From: Polaribacter reichenbachii
GTDB taxonomy: Bacteria > Bacteroidota > Bacteroidia > Flavobacteriales > Flavobacteriaceae
Assembly (NCBI RefSeq): GCF_001975665.1
Contig: NZ_CP019419.1
Span: forward strand, 434,001 to 498,000
Reading direction: 5' to 3'
Length of the DNA: 64,000 nucleotides
Positions within the stretch are counted from its first letter, which is position 1. Each line of letters opens with the position of its first letter. The position numbers and the translations under genes were made by a program. The notes beneath the pieces are model-generated. The model made no database searches and was not told where the DNA came from. It saw only the letters and a program-made list of their open reading frames with translations. Shown one piece after another: positions 26,086-33,229 of this stretch.

Positions 26086-27477
26086 TTAAATATTCTCTGC
26101 TAAAATCAACGCTTTTTTTAACGCTGCTAATTTATTATTTACTTCTTGTAATTCTTTTTCTTCATCAGAATGGATAACGATTCCTGCTCCTGCTTGGTAA
26201 TACAAAGTTTTGTTTTTACTTACAAAACTACGAATTGCAATGGCTAAATTTACAGAACCATCTAAACCTATAATTCCTACTGCTCCACCATAAAATCCAC
26301 GAGATTGATTTTCGTATGTATCTATTAACTGCATTGCCTTGTATTTTGGTGCGCCACTTAAAGTACCTGCAGGAAAAGTATCGCCCACAATTTCTATTGG
26401 GTTTCCTTTTAACTGACCAGAAACTGTTGATACCAAATGAATAACGTGGCTAAAATATTGCACTTCTTTAAACACCTCAACTTCTACATTATCTGCGTGT
26501 TTACTTAAATCGTTTCGTGCTAAATCTACTAACATTACGTGTTCTGCAGTTTCCTTTTTATCTGCGGATAATTTTTTACCTAACTGAATATCTTTAGCCA
26601 TATCTCCAGTTCTTCTAAAAGTACCTGCAATTGGATTGATCGTTGCTTTACCTGCAGCAATTTTAATTTGAGCTTCTGGTGATGAACCCATTAATTTAAA
26701 AGAACCGTAATCGAAAAAGAACAAATATGGAGATGGATTTATAGAACGTAATGCTCTATACACATTAAATTCATCTCCTTTAAATTTTTGTTGAAATTGG
26801 CGTGATAAAACGAGTTGAAAAACATCACCTCTTTTACAATGAGATTTTGCTTTTCTTACATAATCAATAAATTCTTCTCCTTTTACATTTGATGTTTCAT
26901 CACCAACAATTTCAAATTTTTGAGTATTAAAGGTTTGTGCATCGATAATAGTTTGAATTTCTTTTATGCGAGATTCAGTACCTTCTTCTATATTTTCTAT
27001 CAATGTCATTTCATCATTAAAATGATTAATGGCGATAATAAACCTGTAAAAACTATATTGTAATAAAGGAATCGCAGAAGGAGCATCTGTTACAGATAAT
27101 TCAATATTTTCGAAATACTGAACAGAATCATAAGTTGTATAACCATACAAACCATTGAATGATTTTAATTCTGCTGGGCAATCTAAAACTATTGATTTGC
27201 TATAATTCTCGAAAATAGTATTAAAGTTTCTGCCAATTTTTTGGTTTTCTAGCTCAATCCCTCTATGAGAAAAACTTAAATGATGATTTTCTGCTTTTAT
27301 AGAAATCACAGGCTCAATAGCGATAAACGTAAAACTTTCGTCTTTACTATGATAATCTGAACTTTCTAGTAAAAGTGTATTTGCATATTTATCTCTAAAA
27401 CGTAAATACAAACCTACAGGAGTTATAGTATCTGCAATTTTAGTTTTGTGAATGGTTTTAAACTGTATTTTTTTCAT
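26086..27477 (-). CDS. trpE: anthranilate synthase component I
   Basis: TrpE converts chorismate and ammonia to anthranilate, the committed step. The feedback tryptophan site LLLESSD (35-41) is intact, so allosteric inhibition by Trp is expected. The catalytic region shows FQLVLSRQF, NPSPYLFFFDYG, the SSPE motif, PIAGTFRRTG, and ending ETFPAGTLSGAPKYKAM-like TFPAGTLSGAPKYKAMQLI with Mg-binding EEKE. At 463 residues it is full length. It is the first structural gene of the operon and lies behind the Trp-codon leader and attenuator. Confidence 0.97.
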   Translation of the reverse strand: MKKIQFKTIHKTKIADTITPVGLYLRFRDKYANTLLLESSDYHSKDESFTFIAIEPVISIKAENHHLSFSHRGIELENQKIGRNFNTIFENYSKSIVLDCPAELKSFNGLYGYTTYDSVQYFENIELSVTDAPSAIPLLQYSFYRFIIAINHFNDEMTLIENIEEGTESRIKEIQTIIDAQTFNTQKFEIVGDETSNVKGEEFIDYVRKAKSHCKRGDVFQLVLSRQFQQKFKGDEFNVYRALRSINPSPYLFFFDYGSFKLMGSSPEAQIKIAAGKATINPIAGTFRRTGDMAKDIQLGKKLSADKKETAEHVMLVDLARNDLSKHADNVEVEVFKEVQYFSHVIHLVSTVSGQLKGNPIEIVGDTFPAGTLSGAPKYKAMQLIDTYENQSRGFYGGAVGIIGLDGSVNLAIAIRSFVSKNKTLYYQAGAGIVIHSDEEKELQEVNNKLAALKKALILAENI

Positions 27478-27536
27478 TTTTAGGCTGAATTAGATTCAGA
27501 GTCTTTTTAATTTATAATGCTGAAATAAATTCAGCA

Positions 27537-27570
27537 ACAAAAAAGGCTTATCGTGAGATAAGCCTTTTTT
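27537..27570 (-). terminator. trp attenuator terminator
   Basis: AAAAGGCTTATC and GATAAGCCTTTT (27541-27552 and 27557-27568) form a perfect 12-bp stem with a 4-base loop; on the minus strand it ends in six T. It lies between the leader peptide and trpE. The alternative pairing is GTGAGA just after the leader stop (27600-27595) with TCTCAC in the terminator's 5' arm and loop, extended by TAA and CC with TTA and GG. Forming one excludes the other. Confidence 0.9.
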
Positions 27571-27603
27571 ATATTTTATTTATATAGGTTTAGTTCTCAC
27601 TTA

Positions 27604-27651
27604 TTAGATAAGAGAGTTCCACCACCAAGTATTGTTTATTATATTCTTCAT
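27604..27651 (-). CDS. trpL: trp leader peptide with three consecutive Trp codons
   Basis: A 15-codon frame reads MKNIINNTWWWNSLI then TAA TAA. Three TGG codons in a row are extremely unlikely by chance in this AT-rich DNA. It lies between a consensus promoter and a terminator ahead of trpE. When Trp-tRNA is scarce the ribosome would stall on the TGG run and leave the GTGAGA segment free to form the antiterminator. A small CTTAT/ATAAG hairpin overlaps the stop codons. Ribosome-mediated attenuation of trp operons is established in other bacteria. Confidence 0.93.
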   Translation of the reverse strand: MKNIINNTWWWNSLI

Positions 27652-27660
27652 ACTGAGTTA

Positions 27661-27692
27661 CAAATGTAAAGCGCTATTTCTTTTTGCACAAA
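27661..27692 (-). promoter_or_regulatory. trp operon promoter, TTTG-N20-TACATTTG
   Basis: On the minus strand TTTG (27692-27689) and TACATTTG (27668-27661) are spaced by 20 bases, matching the Bacteroidota -33/-7 consensus well. The transcript would start only a few bases before the leader ATG at 27651. Confidence 0.8.
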
Positions 27693-27859
27693 TTTTATTT
27701 TATCTTTTTTTCTCTTAATTAGACTTTTTAAAAGAAAATTTTAATAAATCGATTTCGTTCTTACACTTGTATATGTTATTTATAATTTTAACTCCATATT
27801 ATAACAGGTTAATCCAATTCTATTTATAATACCAAACAAAAACCTTTAATTTGTACCTC

Positions 27860-27940
27860 CAAACAACGTGTTTGATTTGAATTTACTGAATTAATGTCTA
27901 CACCAATGATTTATCTTTTAAATTATTGGTGTTTTCTTTT
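27860..27940 (+). ncRNA. possible small RNA ending in a terminator, or an orphan terminator
   Basis: CAAACA-ACG-TGTTTG (27860-27874) forms a small hairpin. ACACCAAT (27900-27907) pairs with ATTGGTGT (27925-27932) and is followed by TTTCTTTT. This terminator-like structure lies upstream of the Asn-leader promoter with no gene before it on this strand. The rest of the 27693-27981 gap shows nothing else I can support. Confidence 0.3.
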
Positions 27941-27981
27941 AAAAACTAATTAATTAACGTGGCAGACAAAACAATTCTGTA

Positions 27982-27989
27982 TATATTTG
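27982..27989 (+). promoter_or_regulatory. -7 box (TATATTTG) of the gat-aspS operon
   Basis: TATATTTG matches the TAnnTTTG consensus exactly and ends 13 bases before the first ATG of the Asn-rich leader. No clean -33 TTTG is present 20 bases upstream, so the promoter may be moderate or assisted. Confidence 0.7.
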
Positions 27990-28002
27990 CCACCAATTAA
28001 TA

Positions 28003-28053
28003 ATGATTATGAATAATAACAACAATACTAATTTTAATAATCCTAATTTTTAG
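28003..28053 (+). CDS. asparagine-rich leader peptide of the gat-aspS operon
   Basis: The frame reads MIMNNNNNTNFNNPNF then TAG; the start may be ATG 28003 or, in frame, ATG 28009. Nine of the last fourteen codons are AAT or AAC. It lies between a consensus -7 box and a terminator, and the downstream genes encode an aspartyl-tRNA synthetase and the Asp-tRNA(Asn) amidotransferase, which together can make Asn-tRNA(Asn). The codon content therefore matches the operon's product, as in classical leader peptides. A perfect 8-bp hairpin (AATCCTAA/TTAGGATT, 28039-28057) spans the end of the frame and the stop. No protein function is expected; the act of translation is the sensor. Confidence 0.85.
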   Translation: MIMNNNNNTNFNNPNF

Positions 28054-28054
28054 G

Positions 28055-28119
28055 ATTGGAAGGTTGTTGTTTAAAAATATATAAATAAAGCCTTCCAATT
28101 TCGGAAGGCTTTACTTTTT
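28055..28119 (+). promoter_or_regulatory. Asn attenuator: mutually exclusive antiterminator and terminator
   Basis: Terminator: AAAGCCTTCC (28087-28096) and GGAAGGCTTT (28103-28112), a perfect 10-bp stem with a 6-base loop and then ACTTTTT. Antiterminator: ATTGGAAGG (28055-28063) is exactly complementary to CCTTCCAAT (28091-28099), which takes away the terminator's 5' arm. A ribosome resting on the leader stop (28051-28053) would cover 28055-28063 and allow termination; one stalled at the early Asn codons would leave it free. The terminator sits 20 bases before the gatC-like start. Confidence 0.85.
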
Positions 28120-28138
28120 AATTAAAAGCAATATTAAG

Positions 28139-28408
28139 ATGAGTAAAATTATGACAGTAGACATATTGTCTAGTATTAAAGGAGCTCAGCCATCTGAAGC
28201 TGTAAATAAATTATTTGAGGTAATTAAAAATGCCAATTCAACGAATAACAATTCTTTTAAGAATAATCATAATAATGCTGTTTCTATAGATGATTTAAGA
28301 GAGGATGTTGTAATTGACAGCCCAAATGAAGAGAAAAAAATTATCATTGAAAATTTCCCTAAAGAAAAAAACGGCTATTTAGTTGTTTCTAAAGTGATTG
28401 AAGAATAA
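28139..28408 (+). CDS. gatC: divergent GatC-like amidotransferase subunit
   Basis: This is an 89-residue protein directly before gatA. The C-terminal half matches the GatC pattern: a DDLREDVV segment, then a short acidic helix and NFPKEKNGYLVVSKVIEE, equivalent to the family's 'LREDxx ... APxxxxGxFxVPKVIE' end that wraps around GatA. The N-terminal half (TVDILSSIKGAQPSEAVNKLFEVIKNANSTNNNSFKNNHNN) does not resemble the usual two-helix start and includes an Asn-rich linker. GatC normally tethers GatA to GatB. It lies 2 bases before gatA. The assignment rests on the C-terminal motif and position. The Asn-rich run may itself make translation sensitive to Asn-tRNA supply. Confidence 0.7.
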   Translation: MSKIMTVDILSSIKGAQPSEAVNKLFEVIKNANSTNNNSFKNNHNNAVSIDDLREDVVIDSPNEEKKIIIENFPKEKNGYLVVSKVIEE

Positions 28409-28410
28409 AT

Positions 28411-29811
28411 ATGAAATCGCAAATACACAAAATCCATCAGCAATTGATGGCCAAAGAATTTACTTGTACAAAACTAGTACAAGACAGGTTAGATTTATTA
28501 AAATCCAACGCTTACAATTCTGTAAATTCCTTGTTAGATAAAATGGCTTTAGAATTGGCAGCAAAAGTTGATGCTAAAATTGAAAGCGGACAAGAAATCG
28601 GACTTTTAGAAGGAATACCTTTCGGAATTAAAGATGTTTATATGGTACAAGGAACTTACACAACTGCAAGTTCTGATTTACTTAAAAATTATAAATCGGC
28701 TTATACAGCTACAGCAATTCAGAAATTATTAGATGCAGGAGCAATTCCTTTAGTAAAAGAAAATTGCGATAGTTTTGGTCACGGATCATCCTCTGAAAAC
28801 ACCATTTTTGGTGCCGTAAAAAATGCCATTAATTCTGATTTAGTTTCAGGAGGTTCAAGTGGTGGTTCTGCTGTAAATGTTGCCAAAGATTACACCGTTT
28901 TTTCTATTGGTGGAGATACAGGTGGTTCTATTCGTCAGCCAGCAGGTTACAATAATGTCTTCGGATTAAAACCAACTTATGGTAGAATTTCGCGTTTTGG
29001 AATTATGGCATATGCATCTTCTACAGATTGTGTTGGGCCAATTGCAAAATCAATTGAAGATATTAGAATCGTTTTAAATGTAATGAGTGGTAAAGATGTT
29101 AAAGATCAAACTACTTATCAATCTTCAAAAATATCCGAAGAAACTATTTTAAGTACTGATGAAATAAAAACCGTTGGTTATTTTAAAAACTTTATAGAAA
29201 GTGATGCTATTGATACCCAAGTAAAAACAGACTTTTTAGCATCCATAGAAAAAATAAAAGCAAAAGGAATTGAAGTTAAAGAATTAGATTTCTTTGAATC
29301 TGATACTTTAGTTTCTACTTATTATACTTTGGCAATGGCTGAAACTGCTTCTAATTTATCAAGATTAGATGGTACAAATTACGGAGCAAGAATTGAAGGA
29401 GATAATTTAAAAGACACTTACGCAATTACACGTTCAGAAAATTTTTCTGAAGAATCTAAAAGAAGAATTGTTGGTGGTAATCAAGTATTATCTCAAGGTT
29501 TTTCTGATGAAATTTACTTAAAAGGTTTAAACTTAAGAGATCAAATTGCTGATAATTTTGAAAAAGACTTTAAAGAAGTAGATATTATTTTATCGCCAGT
29601 AACACCAAATACACCTCCAAAAATCGGAGACAGCTTAAACGACCCTTTAGCAATGTACTTATCTGATGCTTATACAGTTGGTTTTAGTTTAGGGCAATTA
29701 CCAACCTTAACAATACCTAAAGGAACTGCAACAGGTTTGCAAATTTCTGCAGCAAAAAACAATGATGCCTTGGTTTTACAATTCGCTAATTTCTTAAATG
29801 ATTTGATATAA
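28411..29811 (+). CDS. gatA: Asp/Glu-tRNA amidotransferase subunit A
   Basis: GatA is the amidase-signature subunit that releases ammonia from glutamine or asparagine. The Ser-cisSer-Lys triad is visible: Lys74 in IPFGIKDVYM, Ser149 in SGGSSGGSAVN and nucleophile Ser173 in DTGGSIRQPAG; the distances between them equal those in known GatA proteins. The rest follows the family (NVFGLKPTYGRISRFGIMAYASSTDCVGPIAKS). At 466 residues it is slightly shorter than the usual 480-490. Its stop overlaps the gatB-aspS start by one base (TAATG), so subunits are made in a coupled way. Confidence 0.95.
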   Translation: MKSQIHKIHQQLMAKEFTCTKLVQDRLDLLKSNAYNSVNSLLDKMALELAAKVDAKIESGQEIGLLEGIPFGIKDVYMVQGTYTTASSDLLKNYKSAYTATAIQKLLDAGAIPLVKENCDSFGHGSSSENTIFGAVKNAINSDLVSGGSSGGSAVNVAKDYTVFSIGGDTGGSIRQPAGYNNVFGLKPTYGRISRFGIMAYASSTDCVGPIAKSIEDIRIVLNVMSGKDVKDQTTYQSSKISEETILSTDEIKTVGYFKNFIESDAIDTQVKTDFLASIEKIKAKGIEVKELDFFESDTLVSTYYTLAMAETASNLSRLDGTNYGARIEGDNLKDTYAITRSENFSEESKRRIVGGNQVLSQGFSDEIYLKGLNLRDQIADNFEKDFKEVDIILSPVTPNTPPKIGDSLNDPLAMYLSDAYTVGFSLGQLPTLTIPKGTATGLQISAAKNNDALVLQFANFLNDLI

Positions 29812-32800
29812 TGGAGCTAGAGAAATTAAATAATTTACTAAAAAAATACGATTTAGAACTTGTAATTGGTTTAGAAACACACGTACGTTTAAATACAAAA
29901 ACGAAGCTTTTTTGTTCTTGTGCAAATACAGAATCTGCACATCCAAATACAAATATTTGTTCTGTTTGCACAGGGCAAATGGGTGTTTTACCTTCTATTA
30001 ACAAAGAAGCAATTACTAAAGCAATTTATTTTGGTAAAGCTGTAAAATCTACTTTTGAAAATGAAGTGATTTCTTGGGATCGTAAACATTATGAATATCC
30101 AGATAATCCAAAAAACATACAGATTACACAGTTTCATAATCCTGTAATTCCTGATGGACAAGTTTCTTGTTTTAGAAATGATGGTTCTCAATTTACAGTG
30201 AATTTAACACAAGTTCATATTGAGGAAGATGCTGCAAAATTAATGCACGAAAAGAAAGTTTCTCTAGTCGATTTTAACAAAGCTGGAGTGCCATTAATTG
30301 AGATTGTAACTGAACCTTGTATCAGACATATTGAGGATGCTTCAACGTACGCACAATACATTCAAAGAATTGTGCAGAATTTAAAAATATCCGAAGCAAA
30401 TTTGGAGAAAGGTGAATTTAAATCGGATGTTTCTGTATCACTTAGAAAAAAACACAGTTATAATTTAAATCCTAGAACAGAAATCAAAAACTTGAACTCT
30501 TTTAAGTTTATGATAGAAGCTTTAAAAGAAGAAGTTGAAAAACAATTAAATTATTATATTGAGCATAAAGAATTTAGACCAGACCAAACCACTGTATTGT
30601 TTGATGCAGATTTAAAGCAAACCAAAACAATGCGTAAAAAAGAGTTTGAAGCTGATTATAGATTTATTTCTGAGCCAGATTTACCTTTTGTAAGTATTAA
30701 AAATGTTGTTGAAAGTATAGATGTTGATGTTAGTTCTTTGCCTTTTGCAGTTGAATCTATTTTGATAAAAGGTGGAGTTTTACCACAAGATGCTAAGTTT
30801 TTTACTGCGGATTCATTGCGTTCTGAAACTTTTATTGCTATTAATAATGTGATAAAAGACCCGTCTTTTGTTGCTAAAACTTTGGTAAACAATATTGGTG
30901 CAGATGAATATGCAAATATTCATAATGTAAATCAGTTAATTGAAATTTTCCAATTATTTAAAGCAGATAAAATTACGTCTGTTTTAGTACAAAATGGAAT
31001 TACTAGATATTTAAAAGACAGAACTTTCGATTACAATAAGTACTTTGAACAGAACACCATTTCTGAAGATAAAATTAAGGATGCTGTACAAAAAGTAATT
31101 AACGAAAACGAAGCAATTGCCAACGACATCAAAAATGGAAATCAAGGTAAAGCCGGAATTTTAGTTGGAAAAGTGATTAAAATTATTGGTAAAGGAGCTT
31201 CAGGAAAAGTGATTCGTGAAGAGATTCTTAATGCTGTTAGCGAAAATTCAGCCCTTATCAATTCGCCTTTAGCAGTTAGCGAAAAGCCAAGGACTAAAAG
31301 CCAACAGCCAGCTGCTAAAAACGAGGAAGAGTTGCAACAAACTCCCATAATAATCAAGGACAACTACAGAAGCCATAAAATATCAGAATTATCTGATGAC
31401 GCTATCAATACAGAAGTAACATTATCTGGTTGGGTTTCTAGTGTTAGAGATCATGGAGAATTAATTTTTATCGATTTACGTGATTCTAGTTATCAAGTTT
31501 TTCAAGTGCGTTTAAGTAGAGAAACTTTCCCAAATTTAGATGAATTGGTAAAACTAAAACCAGAAACTGTAATTATGGTTACTGGTGTTGTTGTTCAGAG
31601 AAGAGAAGATGATTATAATACTGGTTTAAGAACTGGAAAAATTGAACTAGAAACATCAGAATTAGAAATACTAAATCTTTCAAAAACATTGCCTTTTGAA
31701 ATAAAAAGAGCAATGAAAACGAATGAAAATGTTCGTTTTCAATACAAGTTTTTAGATCACAGAAATGATGAAGTTCGCAAGGCAATTGTAAACAGACATA
31801 AAGTAATTAAATTACTTCGTGATATCTTGGATGAAGAAGAATTCTTAGAAATAGAAACTCCGATTTTAACTGCAGGTACAGACGAAGGTGCAAGAGAATT
31901 TATTGTACCAACAAGAAAACAAGCAGGTTCTTTTTACACTTTACCACAAGCACCTCAACAATTTAAGCAAATGTTGATGGTTGGTGGATTTGAAAAGTAT
32001 TTCCAAATTGCACGTTGTTTTAGAGATGAAGATTCTAGAGGAGACAGACAACCAGAATTTACACAATTAGATATAGAAATGGCATACGCAAGTATGCAAC
32101 AAATTATAGATTTAAACACCAAAATGTTTAATGAAATAGTGAAAAAAATCTATGGTAAAAAATGGATTTTACGTCCTTTTGAAGTGATTACTTACAAAGA
32201 AGCTATGGATAAATATGGTTGTGATAGACCAGATTTACGTTATGGTTTAGAAATGCAAGACATTACAGAAATTGTAAAAGACACTACTTTCCAGGTTTTT
32301 AGTAAACCTATTGATGAAGGTGGAATTGTAAAATGTATTAAAGTTTCTGCGGAAGAGCAAGGCAACAAACGTATGTCTAAAGGTCAGATTGAAAACTTGA
32401 CTGCAATTGCACAACAAAATGGCTTAGGTGGTTTGGCTTACATTATTGTAAATGAAAACGATTTACAATCGCCAATTATTAAGTTTTTAGGAGAAGAAAT
32501 TGCTGCAAATATCATAAAAGCTACAGATGCTCAAATTGGTGATATTGTATTTTTCTCTGCTGCTGATTATGCTACTGCAAACAAAGCTTTAGATGCTGTT
32601 CGTCAAGAAATGGGACGAATTTTAAAGTTGATAAATCCAAAGGAATTAAGACCTGCTTGGGTGGTAGATTTTCCAATGTTCGAAAAAACGGATGAAGGCA
32701 GATGGACGTTTACACACAATCCTTTTTCTATGCCAGCTGTATATGATTTAGAAAAACATATGAATGGTGAAGGTGAAGAAATTGGAACAATTATCGCTCA

Positions 32801-33143
32801 ACAATACGATTTAATCTTAAATGGTTACGAAATTGGTGGTGGTTCTGTACGTGCACACAAAGCAGAAATTTTAGAAGCAACCTATAAAAATATGGGTTAC
32901 AATAAAGAAGAAATGATAAAAAGTGTTGGAACGATGTACAAAGCGTTTCAATATGGAGCACCTCCTCATGGAGGAATTGCTTGGGGTGTAGACAGATTAA
33001 TGATGATTTTAGAAAAGAAAACTTCTATTAGAGAAGTGATGGCTTTCCCTAAAACAGGAACATCTGAAGACTTATTATTTAATGCGCCATCCATTTTATC
33101 AGACAAAAAAGTAGAAGAAATGAATGTGAAAATTATGAGATAA
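29811..33143 (+). CDS. gatB-aspS: GatB-aspartyl-tRNA synthetase fusion
   Basis: One uninterrupted 1110-codon frame. Residues 1-478 are GatB: kinase-like amidation domain with Cys35/Cys37/Cys50/Cys53 zinc site, VHIEEDAAKLMH and DFNKAGVPLIEIVTEP, then the helical/YqeY tail ending NQGKAGILVGKVIK. Residues about 479-517 are a low-complexity linker. Residues 518-1110 are a bacterial-type AspRS: anticodon OB fold (YRSHKISEL, GWVSSVRDHGELIFIDLRD), class II motif 1 (about 675-690), motif 2 FRDEDSRGDRQPEFTQLDIE (737-756), GAD insert (about 825-935) and motif 3 GIAWGVDRLMM (1055-1065). AspRS would charge tRNA(Asn) with Asp and GatB would activate it for amidation by GatA, so the fusion joins consecutive steps. 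His548 in RDHGE resembles non-discriminating AspRS. A strong terminator follows. Confidence 0.93.
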   Translation: MELEKLNNLLKKYDLELVIGLETHVRLNTKTKLFCSCANTESAHPNTNICSVCTGQMGVLPSINKEAITKAIYFGKAVKSTFENEVISWDRKHYEYPDNPKNIQITQFHNPVIPDGQVSCFRNDGSQFTVNLTQVHIEEDAAKLMHEKKVSLVDFNKAGVPLIEIVTEPCIRHIEDASTYAQYIQRIVQNLKISEANLEKGEFKSDVSVSLRKKHSYNLNPRTEIKNLNSFKFMIEALKEEVEKQLNYYIEHKEFRPDQTTVLFDADLKQTKTMRKKEFEADYRFISEPDLPFVSIKNVVESIDVDVSSLPFAVESILIKGGVLPQDAKFFTADSLRSETFIAINNVIKDPSFVAKTLVNNIGADEYANIHNVNQLIEIFQLFKADKITSVLVQNGITRYLKDRTFDYNKYFEQNTISEDKIKDAVQKVINENEAIANDIKNGNQGKAGILVGKVIKIIGKGASGKVIREEILNAVSENSALINSPLAVSEKPRTKSQQPAAKNEEELQQTPIIIKDNYRSHKISELSDDAINTEVTLSGWVSSVRDHGELIFIDLRDSSYQVFQVRLSRETFPNLDELVKLKPETVIMVTGVVVQRREDDYNTGLRTGKIELETSELEILNLSKTLPFEIKRAMKTNENVRFQYKFLDHRNDEVRKAIVNRHKVIKLLRDILDEEEFLEIETPILTAGTDEGAREFIVPTRKQAGSFYTLPQAPQQFKQMLMVGGFEKYFQIARCFRDEDSRGDRQPEFTQLDIEMAYASMQQIIDLNTKMFNEIVKKIYGKKWILRPFEVITYKEAMDKYGCDRPDLRYGLEMQDITEIVKDTTFQVFSKPIDEGGIVKCIKVSAEEQGNKRMSKGQIENLTAIAQQNGLGGLAYIIVNENDLQSPIIKFLGEEIAANIIKATDAQIGDIVFFSAADYATANKALDAVRQEMGRILKLINPKELRPAWVVDFPMFEKTDEGRWTFTHNPFSMPAVYDLEKHMNGEGEEIGTIIAQQYDLILNGYEIGGGSVRAHKAEILEATYKNMGYNKEEMIKSVGTMYKAFQYGAPPHGGIAWGVDRLMMILEKKTSIREVMAFPKTGTSEDLLFNAPSILSDKKVEEMNVKIMR

Positions 33144-33164
33144 AATAATTTATTACTTCATTTT

Positions 33165-33213
33165 AATACATAAAAAAAAATTCTGCGAAAAGCAGGATTT
33201 TTTTTTATGTATT
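33165..33213. terminator. bidirectional terminator after gatB-aspS
   Basis: Bases 33165-33186 and 33192-33213 form a 22-bp stem (core TTCTGC/GCAGGA with one G-T pair) containing an A9 run on one side and T9 on the other. It separates the convergent fusion gene and porin gene. Confidence 0.9.
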
Positions 33214-33229
33214 CTATTTTAAATTATCT

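Noticed and set aside
27892..27950. Mini-ORF starting ATGTCTACACC upstream of the Asn-leader promoter
   Set aside because: No codon bias for one amino acid, no promoter close by, and it overlaps the hairpin at 27900-27932; it looks like chance.
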